Shown: positions 1 to 6,799 of the stretch, piece after piece
How the letters are laid out: each line of letters begins with the position of its first letter
Position numbering within the stretch: position 1 is the stretch's first letter
NCBI GenBank assembly: GCA_020721385.1
Contig: DYMW01000025.1
Coordinates: forward strand, 1,563 to 18,421
From: Sulfurovum sp.
Lineage (GTDB): Bacteria; Campylobacterota; Campylobacteria; Campylobacterales; Sulfurovaceae
Length of the DNA stretch: 16,859 nucleotides
Direction of reading: 5' to 3'
The notes under the pieces: model-generated
Database searches by the model: none
Told to the model about the DNA's origin: nothing
The model's input: the letters and a program-made list of their open reading frames with translations, nothing else
Program-made: the position numbers and the translations under genes

Positions 1-13
1 CTTACCATGATGT

Positions 14-328
14 TTGGAACATTTGGTTATGTACTTATTGATAACATGTCACTTTATTATTTTTGGATTCTTAGTCTTTTCGGCTGCTATTGGTATTATT
101 GTTGATGTACTCAACCGAGGTGAACTACAAAAAATCATGAAGGAGCGACGGATGCTCTATGAGATTGCACGACTAAAAAATCACTTTGTAATCTGTTATC
201 ATAATGAATTTACCATTCAAGTCACCAAAGGAAGTAAGCTATTGCTTATAGGTCCTAGTGAAGGTATTAACAAAGTTAAAAAAATAATTAGAAAAACCAT
301 ACAACCAGAGGAGATGAAACATGTTTAA
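14..328 (+). CDS. C-terminal remnant of a potassium-channel/RCK-like membrane protein (possibly frameshifted)
   Basis: The open frame gives 104 residues from a weak TTG; an ATG at 29 is the other in-frame choice, and neither has a good Shine-Dalgarno site. It starts with a hydrophobic membrane segment (about residues 8-30), then a charged helix (GELQKIMKERR) and an ARLKNHFVIC stretch like the junction between the last pore helix and the RCK domain of bacterial K+ channels. The end (KGSKLLLIGPSEGINKVKK) resembles the last strand and helix of a TrkA_C domain, but the roughly 150 residues normally between those parts are missing. Frame 1 from the window edge reads TMMFGTFGY, vaguely like a channel filter, and joins this frame if one T is removed from the T-run at 60-64. 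The family call comes from memory of the pattern; decay is inference. Its stop overlaps argJ by 8 nt. Confidence 0.45.
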   Translation: MEHLVMYLLITCHFIIFGFLVFSAAIGIIVDVLNRGELQKIMKERRMLYEIARLKNHFVICYHNEFTIQVTKGSKLLLIGPSEGINKVKKIIRKTIQPEEMKHV

Positions 329-1532
329 CCTATTTTCCATAAAAGGTGGCATCGACAATGTAGAAGGATTCTTCTGCGACGGTGTCAATGTAGGAATGAA
401 AAAAAAATCTGCTGATGCAGAATCTAGCCATATTGATGGAGATGTTGCTTTTATACGCTCTGATGTTCTTTGTGATGTCACTGCCCGTTTCACCACCAAT
501 AAATTTCAAGCAGCTCCTATTAAGCATTATCAGAAGTACCCGAAAGATTTTCAAACCAACTTTTTGTTAATGAATGCCAAAAATGCCAATGCCATGACAG
601 GAGAACAAGGAGTCAAAGACATTGATATGCTTTTTGTGGAACTCGCTAAGTATCATGAGGTATATAATCCGATTATGTCCTCAACAGGCGTGATTGGCTA
701 CCGACTCAATCAAGAAAAAATTGCTTCAGCTTTTTCAAAATTTGATTATAATGCTAAAAACTCAGACAACACCGCCCGTTCCATTATGACCACCGACCAA
801 TTTAAAAAAGAGTTGGCATTTAGAATTGAATTGGATGATGGAAGCTCTTTTACCATTGCAGCCATTTGTAAAGGTGCAGGGATGATTAACCCTGCCATGG
901 CAACGATGCTCTGTTTTGTCACCACCGATGCCAACATTCCTAAAGCCGATATGGAAGAGCTGTTGGGTGAAGCGACTGAACAATCATTCAATCGAATTAG
1001 TGTTGATGGCGATACCTCAACCAACGATACGCTTATGCTACTTGCCAATAAAGTATCGGGTGCTTACAACAAAGAAGCATTCAGAGAAGCCCTTAATAAA
1101 ATCACCTTTGAACTTGCCATGATGATTCTACGTGATGGTGAAGGAGCCAATAAACTCGTTGCCTTTGAAGTAACAGGTGCTAAAAATGAACAAGAGGCAA
1201 TCACTGCTAGTCGAGCTTTAAGTAACTCGTTGTTGGTTAAAACAGCCCTCTTTGGTGAAGATCCCAACTGGGGACGAATTGCCTCTACCATTGGTGCGAG
1301 TGGTGTTGAATGTGATGACAGCAAACTCTCCATTCATTATGACAATCTTTTAATCTACTCGAATGAACAAAGAGAACTTGACAAAGAGCGTGAAGCACAA
1401 GCCTATGTAATTATGAAAAATTCAAGTTTTAAAGTCACCTGTGACCTTGGCATAGGTACAGCCTCTTACACCTCTTATGGTTGTGACTTGAGTTATGAAT
1501 ATGTGAAAATCAACGCAGAGTATCGAACTTAA
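321..1532 (+). CDS. argJ: Bifunctional ornithine acetyltransferase / N-acetylglutamate synthase ArgJ
   Basis: ArgJ moves the acetyl group from N-acetylornithine to glutamate, and in bifunctional forms also makes N-acetylglutamate from acetyl-CoA, recycling acetyl groups in cytoplasmic arginine synthesis. The 403-residue length is normal for the family. The N-terminal GG..EGFFCDGVNVGMKK, the FTTNKFQAAP segment, the self-cleavage region KGAGMINPAMATMLCF and the C-terminal YEYVKINAEYRT are all family hallmarks. Known ArgJ precursors split before the Thr of this motif, here between Ala194 and Thr195, giving alpha and beta chains with Thr195 as nucleophile. The ATG at 321 has a strong GAGGAG upstream (308-313) and overlaps the preceding gene by 8 nt, so translational coupling to it is likely. 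The frame is intact. Confidence 0.95.
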   Translation: MFNLFSIKGGIDNVEGFFCDGVNVGMKKKSADAESSHIDGDVAFIRSDVLCDVTARFTTNKFQAAPIKHYQKYPKDFQTNFLLMNAKNANAMTGEQGVKDIDMLFVELAKYHEVYNPIMSSTGVIGYRLNQEKIASAFSKFDYNAKNSDNTARSIMTTDQFKKELAFRIELDDGSSFTIAAICKGAGMINPAMATMLCFVTTDANIPKADMEELLGEATEQSFNRISVDGDTSTNDTLMLLANKVSGAYNKEAFREALNKITFELAMMILRDGEGANKLVAFEVTGAKNEQEAITASRALSNSLLVKTALFGEDPNWGRIASTIGASGVECDDSKLSIHYDNLLIYSNEQRELDKEREAQAYVIMKNSSFKVTCDLGIGTASYTSYGCDLSYEYVKINAEYRT

Positions 1533-1545
1533 TACAAAAAATAGG

Positions 1546-1551
1546 TATAAT
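1546..1551 (+). promoter_or_regulatory. Candidate -10 element for the DbpA-like helicase gene
   Basis: A perfect TATAAT sits in the 42-nt gap between argJ and the helicase gene, 24 nt upstream of the ATG. There is no convincing -35 box, which is usual in Campylobacterota. A short leader of about 15 nt would follow, with AGAAGAA as the ribosome site. Confidence 0.45.
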
Positions 1552-1574
1552 TCCCCTAAAAGAAGAATACCGAT

Positions 1575-2933
1575 ATGAACACCTTTAAAGAGCTTGCTTT
1601 ACCCGATGATGTCTTAAACAATTTAAGCTCATTGGGGTATACACAAATGACACCCATTCAATCCGCGTCTATCCCTGTTATTTTAGAACAAAAAGATATT
1701 ATTGCCAAAGCCAAAACAGGTTCAGGAAAAACCTTGGCATTTGCTCTACCACTAATTCTTAAACTTAAAGAGAAACAACATCATCCACAAGCTCTTATTA
1801 TTGTGCCTACACGTGAGTTGTGTGAACAGATTGCGGGTCAATGTAAAGAGATAGCCCGTTACAAATCTGATGTTAAAGTGGTAACACTTTATGGAGGAAC
1901 TTCTTTAACACAACAAGTCGCTTCATTAGAAAAAGGGGCTGATATTTTGGTGGGAACACCAGGAAGATTACTTGACCATTTTTCAAGAGAAACCATCCAT
2001 TTGGGGGAAATAAAAACCCTCATACTCGATGAAGCCGATAGAATGCTTGATATGGGCTTTGCTGATGATATTTTAAAAATTGTCTCTAACCTACCAAAAC
2101 AACGTCAAACACTGCTCTTTTCAGCTACCTATCCTGAAAATATTGACAAACTCACCAAAATTATTTTAAAAAATCCACAAGAAATAAAAATTGATGAAGC
2201 AATAAAAAAAATAGCCATTGAAGAACACGTCTATAAAGTAGATAACAAAGATAAAGCCCTTATTACTACACTTCAACACTATCAACCAAGCTTGGCACTT
2301 GTCTTTTGTAATACCAAAATCAAAACCACTGAAGTAAGTCAAATGTTACATGAAAAAGGATTTGATGTTGCCACACTCAACGGTGACTTAGAGCAATTTG
2401 AACGCCAAGAGATGTTGCTTCAATTTGCCAATGGTTCACTACCTGTTTTAGTCGCCACCGATTTGGCTGCTAGAGGACTCGATATTGAAGCCATTGATTT
2501 GGTCATAAACTATGACACCCCAATGAAAACGGAAGATTATACCCATAGAATTGGACGAACAGGACGGGCAGATAAAAGTGGACTGGCCATTACCCTTTGT
2601 GATGAATATGGATTACGAAAACTCAATGAGATACAACCTGATTTAAAAACAGAAGATATTGATAATCTTAGACCCAATAAAAATTTCTATTTACAAGGCT
2701 CGGTTGCAACCATCTGTATAGATGGAGGAAAAAGAAAAAAAGTACGTGCAGGAGATATTCTAGGAACACTCTGTAAAGATATTGGTATAGAACCTAAAAA
2801 TATTGGAAAAATCAATGTCTATGATAAGAATTCCTATGTTGCAATAGACAAATCAGTCATTCAAAAAGCATTCAATGGATTAAAAGATGGAAAGATAAAA
2901 AATAAAAAATTACGCGTATGGTGGTTGGACTAA
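1575..2933 (+). CDS. dbpA: ATP-dependent DEAD-box RNA helicase, DbpA type
   Basis: This is a 452-residue RNA helicase with every DEAD-box motif present: Q motif (MTPIQ, about 25-29), Walker A AKTGSGKT (46-53), PTREL (78-82), GG, TPGR (128-131), DEAD (152-155), SAT (183-185), LVFCNT (242-247), ATDLAARGLDI (294-304) and HRIGRTGR (324-331). The C-terminal 75 residues or so, from GSVATICIDGGKRKKVRAGD to the WWLD end, match the DbpA RNA-binding domain. In E. coli DbpA this domain binds hairpin 92 of 23S rRNA and directs the enzyme to late 50S assembly. The same role is inferred here because the domain is recognisable. The start has AGAAGAA upstream. The stop codon lies inside a 9-bp hairpin shared with the convergent accA. 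Confidence 0.88.
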   Translation: MNTFKELALPDDVLNNLSSLGYTQMTPIQSASIPVILEQKDIIAKAKTGSGKTLAFALPLILKLKEKQHHPQALIIVPTRELCEQIAGQCKEIARYKSDVKVVTLYGGTSLTQQVASLEKGADILVGTPGRLLDHFSRETIHLGEIKTLILDEADRMLDMGFADDILKIVSNLPKQRQTLLFSATYPENIDKLTKIILKNPQEIKIDEAIKKIAIEEHVYKVDNKDKALITTLQHYQPSLALVFCNTKIKTTEVSQMLHEKGFDVATLNGDLEQFERQEMLLQFANGSLPVLVATDLAARGLDIEAIDLVINYDTPMKTEDYTHRIGRTGRADKSGLAITLCDEYGLRKLNEIQPDLKTEDIDNLRPNKNFYLQGSVATICIDGGKRKKVRAGDILGTLCKDIGIEPKNIGKINVYDKNSYVAIDKSVIQKAFNGLKDGKIKNKKLRVWWLD

Positions 2934-2944
2934 ACAGTCCAACC
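2923..2944. terminator. Hairpin between convergent dbpA and accA
   Basis: GGTTGGACT (2923-2931) and AGTCCAACC (2936-2944) form a perfect 9-bp stem with an AAAC loop. The dbpA stop codon TAA (2931-2933) is inside it. Read on the minus strand, leaving accA, the stem is followed after about 8 nt by a T-rich stretch. On the plus strand no T-run follows. It probably serves accA best and may work both ways. Confidence 0.5.
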
Positions 2945-2961
2945 CAAAGTAAATCTAACCC

Positions 2962-3897
2962 TTATTCTGTAAATGCACCAACACTTATTAATCGATCATA
3001 ACGTTTTTGAAGCATCTCTTCTGTGGTTAATTCTTTTAAAGCTTTAACATTTTCTAAAAAATACTCTTTAAGTACCTTTATTGCCTGTTTTTTCTCACGA
3101 TGAGCTCCAATAAGCGGTTCATCTAAAATAGCATCAATTAAACCATGGGCCAATAAATCATCTGGTGTAATCTTTAACGCATTACTGGCTTGTTCTACTT
3201 TTTTAGGGTCATTCCATAAAATAGCAGCACACCCTTCAGGAGAGATAACCGCAAATACAGAATAACGCATCATTGCCAATTTATCAGCAACACCAATCGC
3301 TAAAGCTCCACCTGAACCACCTTCACCAATAACAATAGAAACCATAGGTACTTTAACATTGGTAAATTCAAAAAGATTCTTAGCAATTGCTTCACTCTGC
3401 CCACGCTCTTCTGCACCCAAACCAGGATACGCACCTGGAGTGTCTATCAACATCAACACAGGAATATTAAACTTTTCAGCCAATTTCACAGCTCTTAATG
3501 CCTTTCGATATCCTTCAGGGTTTGGCATACCAAAATTTCTTTTAAGCTTATGTTTAGTACCACGACCTTTTTGCTCTCCAATAACCATTGCTTTTTGACC
3601 ATCAATATACCCTAAATAACAAAGAATAGCAGGATCATCACGAAAAGCTCTATCACCATGTATTTCATAAGCATCAGTCATAATTGCACGAATATAATCC
3701 AAAGCATAAGGACGATCGGGATGTCTTGCCAACTGTAACTTTTGATAGTCACTAAGCGACTTCATTGTTTTACTTACTTCTTTTTCTAAATCTTTTTCAA
3801 AAGACTCTAAAGCATATTCATCACTCTTTGCACGAGCAAAATCAATATCTTGCTGTATCTGCTCGATTTTTTTTTCAAACTCTAAATAAGTTGCCAT
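2962..3897 (-). CDS. accA: Acetyl-CoA carboxylase carboxyltransferase subunit alpha
   Basis: AccA pairs with AccD to form the carboxyltransferase that moves CO2 from carboxybiotin-BCCP to acetyl-CoA, giving malonyl-CoA, the committed step of fatty-acid synthesis. The 311 residues are close to the 319 of E. coli. Seen directly: the N-terminal coiled-coil-like helix (LEFEKKIEQIQQ), LARHPDRPYALDYI (56-69), GDRAFRDDPAI (81-91), IDTPGAYPGLGAEERGQSEA (151-170) and the GEGGSGGALAIG glycine-rich crotonase-fold segment (191-202), then SPEGCAAILW (219-228). It lies 9 nt downstream of fabF with GGATG as ribosome site, so it is the last gene of an acpP-fabF-accA transcription unit that delivers malonyl-CoA to the same pathway. 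The accD partner is not in the window. Confidence 0.95.
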   Translation of the reverse strand: MATYLEFEKKIEQIQQDIDFARAKSDEYALESFEKDLEKEVSKTMKSLSDYQKLQLARHPDRPYALDYIRAIMTDAYEIHGDRAFRDDPAILCYLGYIDGQKAMVIGEQKGRGTKHKLKRNFGMPNPEGYRKALRAVKLAEKFNIPVLMLIDTPGAYPGLGAEERGQSEAIAKNLFEFTNVKVPMVSIVIGEGGSGGALAIGVADKLAMMRYSVFAVISPEGCAAILWNDPKKVEQASNALKITPDDLLAHGLIDAILDEPLIGAHREKKQAIKVLKEYFLENVKALKELTTEEMLQKRYDRLISVGAFTE

Positions 3898-3906
3898 GCA
3901 ACATCC

Positions 3907-5124
3907 TTATATTTTTTTAAAGATAACAACTCCATTAGTTCCACCAAAACCAAATGAGTTACTCATGACCACATTAATCTCAGCATCACGTACACCATCG
4001 GTTACATAATCTAAATCACAATCGTTATCTGGTGTTGTATAGTTAATGGTTGGAGGAAGCTTTCCATCACGCATTGCCATTAAAGAAACAACCGCTTCAA
4101 TTGCTCCAGCAGCACCTAAACAATGTCCAATTTGACCTTTAATAGAACTCATAGGAGGACAATTCTCCGCTCCTCCAAAAAGTGCTTTAACCGCAGCCGT
4201 TTCATTTTTATCATTGGCAGGAGTTGATGTACCGTGTGCATTAATATAATCAACTTTAATATCACCTGCCATTCTCATAGCAGCTTTCATCGCCCGAAGT
4301 GGACCATCTACAACAGGTGTTGTAATGTGATTGGCATCACCACTTTCACCAAAACCTACTACTTCTCCATAAATTTTTGCTCCACGAGCCATAGCCGATT
4401 CATACTCTTCAAGAACCAAAGCCGCAGCTCCTTCCCCCATAACAAAACCATTTCTATCAGCATCAAATGGTCGTGATGACTCTTTAGGATTTTCATTATT
4501 GGTACTTAATGCTTTCATTGATGCAAATCCACCAATTCCAGCACCACAAATAGCTGATTCAGCACCAACCACCAACATTCTATCCGCACCATCAAGCATA
4601 ATTGTTTTGGTTGCTTCTGCAATCGCATGGGTTCCTGCTGCACATGCTGTTACACATGAGAGATTGGGACCTTTAAGTCCATGCTCAATAGAGATAAATC
4701 CACCCAACATATTCACCAATGATGAAGGAATAAAAAATGGAGAAATCCTTTTTGGACCTTTATTTTCACAAATAATTGAATTTTTTTCAATATTTGGCAA
4801 TCCACCAATACCTGATGCGGAAGAGAGACCAAAACGCTCTTTGTCAATATCCTCACCAAAGTTGGCATCAACCATTGCTTCTTGAGCAGCTTTGATACCT
4901 AAATGAATAAATCTATCTGCTTTTTTAACCTCTTTAGCATCCATTACCGTACTTGCATCAAAACCAACAACTTCACCTGCAATTCTAACAGAAAAATTTT
5001 GGGCATCAAAAAGTTCAATCTCTTTAATTCCACACTCACCATTTAAAATGGCAGAAAACGAACTCTCTTTATCATGTCCCACACTATTAATCATTCCCAA
5101 GCCCGTAACTACTACTCTTTTCAC
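3907..5124 (-). CDS. fabF: Beta-ketoacyl-[acyl carrier protein] synthase II
   Basis: FabF condenses malonyl-ACP with acyl-ACP to elongate fatty acids in the cytoplasm. The thiolase-fold catalytic set is complete: Cys161 in SCVTACAAG, His297 in NAHGTSTPANDK, Lys329 in SSIKGQIGH and His334. The glycine-rich SNSFGFGGTNG lies at 388-398. The length of 405 is normal (E. coli 413). The start is GTG, preceded by AGGAGA at suitable spacing; no ATG gives a better match to the conserved KRVVVTGLG beginning. It sits 102 nt after acpP, separated from it by a terminator-like hairpin and a 16-bp inverted repeat, so its level may be set independently of acpP. The rare start codon and structured leader both suggest reduced expression relative to acpP; this is inference. 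Confidence 0.95.
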   Translation of the reverse strand: MKRVVVTGLGMINSVGHDKESSFSAILNGECGIKEIELFDAQNFSVRIAGEVVGFDASTVMDAKEVKKADRFIHLGIKAAQEAMVDANFGEDIDKERFGLSSASGIGGLPNIEKNSIICENKGPKRISPFFIPSSLVNMLGGFISIEHGLKGPNLSCVTACAAGTHAIAEATKTIMLDGADRMLVVGAESAICGAGIGGFASMKALSTNNENPKESSRPFDADRNGFVMGEGAAALVLEEYESAMARGAKIYGEVVGFGESGDANHITTPVVDGPLRAMKAAMRMAGDIKVDYINAHGTSTPANDKNETAAVKALFGGAENCPPMSSIKGQIGHCLGAAGAIEAVVSLMAMRDGKLPPTINYTTPDNDCDLDYVTDGVRDAEINVVMSNSFGFGGTNGVVIFKKI

Positions 5125-5144
5125 TCTATCTCCTATACTCTTTT

Positions 5145-5192
5145 TAAGATATATATAAAAACATTCAAACCATTGATTTTATATATATCTTA
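5145..5192 (-). repeat. Perfect 16-bp inverted repeat in the fabF leader
   Basis: TAAGATATATATAAAA (5145-5160) and TTTTATATATATCTTA (5177-5192) are exact reverse complements, separated by 16 nt (5161-5176). The repeat ends 20 nt upstream of the fabF GTG. It could be an RNA hairpin in the leader, an operator for a dimeric regulator, or simply a TATA-rich promoter. It has no T-run after it, so it is not a classical terminator. Confidence 0.6.
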
Positions 5193-5202
5193 TTAAAATT
5201 AA

Positions 5203-5224
5203 TATAACCCCTAAAGGGGTTATA
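5203..5224 (-). terminator. Partial terminator/attenuator between acpP and fabF
   Basis: TATAACCCC (5203-5211) and GGGGTTATA (5216-5224) form a 9-bp stem with a 4-nt loop just after the acpP stop codon. Downstream on the minus strand comes a loose U-rich run (TTAATTTTAAT). The GC block and weak U-run fit a leaky terminator that would leave acpP mRNA in excess of fabF/accA. Confidence 0.6.
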
Positions 5225-5226
5225 AT

Positions 5227-5460
5227 TTATGCTTGAATACTTTCAATAAATTTAATTGCATCTGTAACTGTTGCGATTTTCTCAGCATCTTCATCTGGAA
5301 TTTCAATATCAAATTTCTCTTCAAGTGCCATTACAAGCTCAACAACATCCAAACTATCTGCTCCAAGATCTTCTACAAATCGTGACTCTTCTTTTACTTC
5401 ATCGGGACTAACGTTTAATTGTTCTACTACAACTTCTTTTACTTCATCAAATAGTGCCAT
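5227..5460 (-). CDS. acpP: Acyl carrier protein
   Basis: This 77-residue acidic protein carries acyl chains on a phosphopantetheine arm throughout fatty-acid and lipid synthesis. The modification motif DLGADSLDVVEL is intact with the attachment serine at position 36, and the four-helix ACP pattern (EKFDIEIPDEDAEKI in the second half) is standard. AGGAGA precedes the ATG with good spacing. It is the first gene of the acpP-fabF-accA unit, transcribed away from the long AT-rich region 5461-5914. In many bacteria fabG lies directly upstream of acpP; here fabG is about 2.8 kb away, beyond a Bax-like gene and a two-component system. Confidence 0.97.
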   Translation of the reverse strand: MALFDEVKEVVVEQLNVSPDEVKEESRFVEDLGADSLDVVELVMALEEKFDIEIPDEDAEKIATVTDAIKFIESIQA

Positions 5461-5494
5461 GACACTCTCCTAATTGTTTAAATTTATGCTTATA

Positions 5495-5500
5495 AGTATA
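5495..5500 (-). promoter_or_regulatory. Candidate -10 element for acpP
   Basis: On the minus strand TATACT reads at 5500-5495, about 35 nt upstream of the acpP ATG, with a T-rich stretch (ATATTTTTTGGC) directly before it as in Campylobacterota housekeeping promoters. No clear -35 box is visible. Confidence 0.45.
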
Positions 5501-5649
5501 GCCAAAAAATATAAAAAATATTGTTACTTCCTCTAATTTAAATTTTTAATACGATAAAAACCTCTTTTTTTCACACTGTTTTTCATAAAAATTATCTTTT
5601 TCTAACAAGAATAATTTAAAAATTATTTGTCTACTTTTTAGCCCAAAAA

Positions 5650-5676
5650 TTGTGTAAAAAAGTATGCATATATAAT
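5650..5676 (+). promoter_or_regulatory. Orphan sigma70-like promoter upstream of the Bax-like gene
   Basis: TTGTGT (5650-5655) and a perfect TATAAT (5671-5676) are spaced 15 nt apart. The element is about 240 nt from the next start codon, so if active it would make a long leader or a small RNA. The spacing is shorter than ideal and the composition makes chance matches likely. Confidence 0.3.
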
Positions 5677-5683
5677 GTAAGTC

Positions 5684-5712
5684 TTTTTTTCATATTTTTT
5701 TGTTGTTTTTTT
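5684..5712. other. Phased T-tracts, predicted intrinsic DNA curvature
   Basis: Three runs of seven T start at 5684, 5695 and 5706, an exact 11-bp period. A T4 run follows at 5716 and an A8 run at 5722. Runs of this kind in helical phase are known to bend DNA. The site lies upstream of the candidate promoter of the Bax-like gene. Confidence 0.55.
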
Positions 5713-5767
5713 CACTTTTAGAAAAAAAATATTCATCAAAAAAAGCAGAAAATGATTTTATCTCACA

Positions 5768-5809
5768 TTTTTTATTAAAAATTTTTTATTTTTAATAAAG
5801 TGCGATAAT
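5768..5809 (+). promoter_or_regulatory. Candidate promoter for the Bax-like lipoprotein gene
   Basis: GATAAT at 5804-5809 is preceded by TGC, an extended -10 form, and by T-runs at 5768-5773, 5782-5787 and 5789-5793. This is the Campylobacterota style of -10 plus upstream T-tracts in place of a -35 box. It would give a leader of roughly 100 nt before the ATG at 5915. Confidence 0.4.
5771..5799. repeat. 12-bp inverted repeat next to a candidate promoter
   Basis: TTTATTAAAAAT (5771-5782) and ATTTTTAATAAA (5788-5799) are exact reverse complements around a T5 spacer. The right arm ends 4 bp before the GATAAT at 5804. With only A and T it may be chance, but its place immediately upstream of the -10 would suit a repressor site. 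Confidence 0.4.
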
Positions 5810-5914
5810 ATGGTATGTTCAGAAAGTTATTTTTAAAAAAAATTATTCATTTTAATTTTTAATTAAGTTTATTAAGATAAAATTTTAAAATTTTTTCAAA
5901 AGGATAGATTAAAC

Positions 5915-6760
5915 ATGATAAAACATTTTTTAATATTTTTAACATTAACTTTGATACTTACCGCTTGTGACAAAAATCACCTTCAGGTAGAAGCTAAAAT
6001 TGTTACCCAAACCGAAGAAAAGAATCACCCCATAAAGCCCCTAAAAGTTGTGGACAAAACCATTCATAACCCCAGCGATATTAAAATTTTTACTCAAAAA
6101 AGTATTAAACCCATTAACTATACCAATACCATCTCCCTAAATACATTGGAAGTTTCTGAAAAAAAACAAAAATTTTTCCATATGATTTTACCTGCTATTT
6201 TAATTAGTAAACAAAAGTTGAAAAATAAACGAGACAAAGTTCTTTCCTTGATGTCAATTCCCCCCGAAGAGTTAAGCCACAAAGACAGTCAATTTTTAGA
6301 AACACTTTATGAAACCTATCAAACTACCGATAACAACCAACTCCTTAACCGCATGAAAACCCACCCTGTTAGTATTGTTTTAGCTCAAGCTGCCATTGAA
6401 TCTGCATGGGGAGAGTCTAGATTCTTCAAAAAAGGTAATAATATTTTTGGTATGTGGTCATATAATACGAATGAATCAAGAATAAAAGCACAAGGCAATA
6501 GAAATGGTAAATCTGTTTATGTAAAAAAATACCATGCCTTAAGTGATGCCATTGATGATTATTTTGTTGTCATAGGAAGAGGTGCTTATGAAAACTTTAG
6601 AGAACAAAGAACGCGTACCAATGATCCTCTTAAATTGGTTCAATATTTGACAAACTATTGTGAACTTCGAGAAAAATATACCAATAAACTCAAAAAATTT
6701 ATCGTAAACAATAACTTAAAACAGTACGATAAATTTAAAATTGACAAGAAATATATTTAA
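5915..6760 (+). CDS. Bax-like glucosaminidase-domain lipoprotein (probable peptidoglycan hydrolase)
   Basis: The 281-residue product starts with a lipoprotein signal peptide ending in the lipobox LTAC, so Cys18 would be lipidated. A polar linker runs to about residue 80. The C-terminal half carries a glucosaminidase fold of the Bax type: LAQAAIESAWGESRFFKKGN (157-176) with Glu162 as the expected general acid, then NIFGMW and a YHALSDAIDDYF segment. Known relatives cleave the glycan next to N-acetylglucosamine in peptidoglycan. Activity and substrate here are inferred. AAGGAT precedes the ATG. It is transcribed toward the two-component genes and shares a hairpin with them at its 3' end. It separates acpP from fabG, a pair often adjacent elsewhere. 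E. coli Bax is the closest named relative I can offer, but I do not assign the symbol. Confidence 0.8.
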   Translation: MIKHFLIFLTLTLILTACDKNHLQVEAKIVTQTEEKNHPIKPLKVVDKTIHNPSDIKIFTQKSIKPINYTNTISLNTLEVSEKKQKFFHMILPAILISKQKLKNKRDKVLSLMSIPPEELSHKDSQFLETLYETYQTTDNNQLLNRMKTHPVSIVLAQAAIESAWGESRFFKKGNNIFGMWSYNTNESRIKAQGNRNGKSVYVKKYHALSDAIDDYFVVIGRGAYENFREQRTRTNDPLKLVQYLTNYCELREKYTNKLKKFIVNNNLKQYDKFKIDKKYI

Positions 6761-6769
6761 TATTTCATC

Positions 6770-6799
6770 GTGATAACCTTATTGTATATGGGTTATCAC
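6770..6799. terminator. Hairpin between convergent Bax-like and histidine kinase genes
   Basis: GTGATAACC (6770-6778) pairs with GGTTATCAC (6791-6799), a perfect 9-bp stem with a 12-nt loop. The kinase stop codon (6779-6781) is in the loop. No strong T-run follows on either strand, so it is a weak or bidirectional terminator. Confidence 0.5.

Larger units (their letters stand above)
5461..5914. other. Long AT-rich divergent intergenic region between acpP and the Bax-like gene
   Basis: I find no gene in these 454 bp. The region holds a candidate acpP promoter near its left end, an orphan TATAAT at 5671 on the plus strand, three phased T-tracts (5684-5712), a 12-bp inverted repeat (5771-5799) abutting a GATAAT -10-like element (5804-5809), and an AT palindrome (5879-5894) just before the ribosome site of the next gene. 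The base composition is extreme even for this genome. Confidence 0.7.

Noticed and set aside
239..554. Minus-strand frames across the argJ start
   Set aside because: They overlap the argJ ribosome site and N-terminus, with no recognisable content.
746..1333. Minus-strand frames inside argJ
   Set aside because: They lie wholly within the conserved argJ frame on the other strand and show no domain or ribosome site.
4234..4885. Plus-strand frames of 80 and 128 residues inside fabF
   Set aside because: They are shadows of a highly conserved gene on the opposite strand; their composition follows the complementary codons.
5879..5894. AAAATTTTAAAATTTT palindrome before the Bax-like gene
   Set aside because: It is a simple A/T alternation in very AT-rich DNA; I cannot separate it from chance.
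5461..5914. Possible replication origin
   Set aside because: AT-rich and probably curved, but I saw no cluster of DnaA boxes and neither dnaA nor dnaN is nearby.
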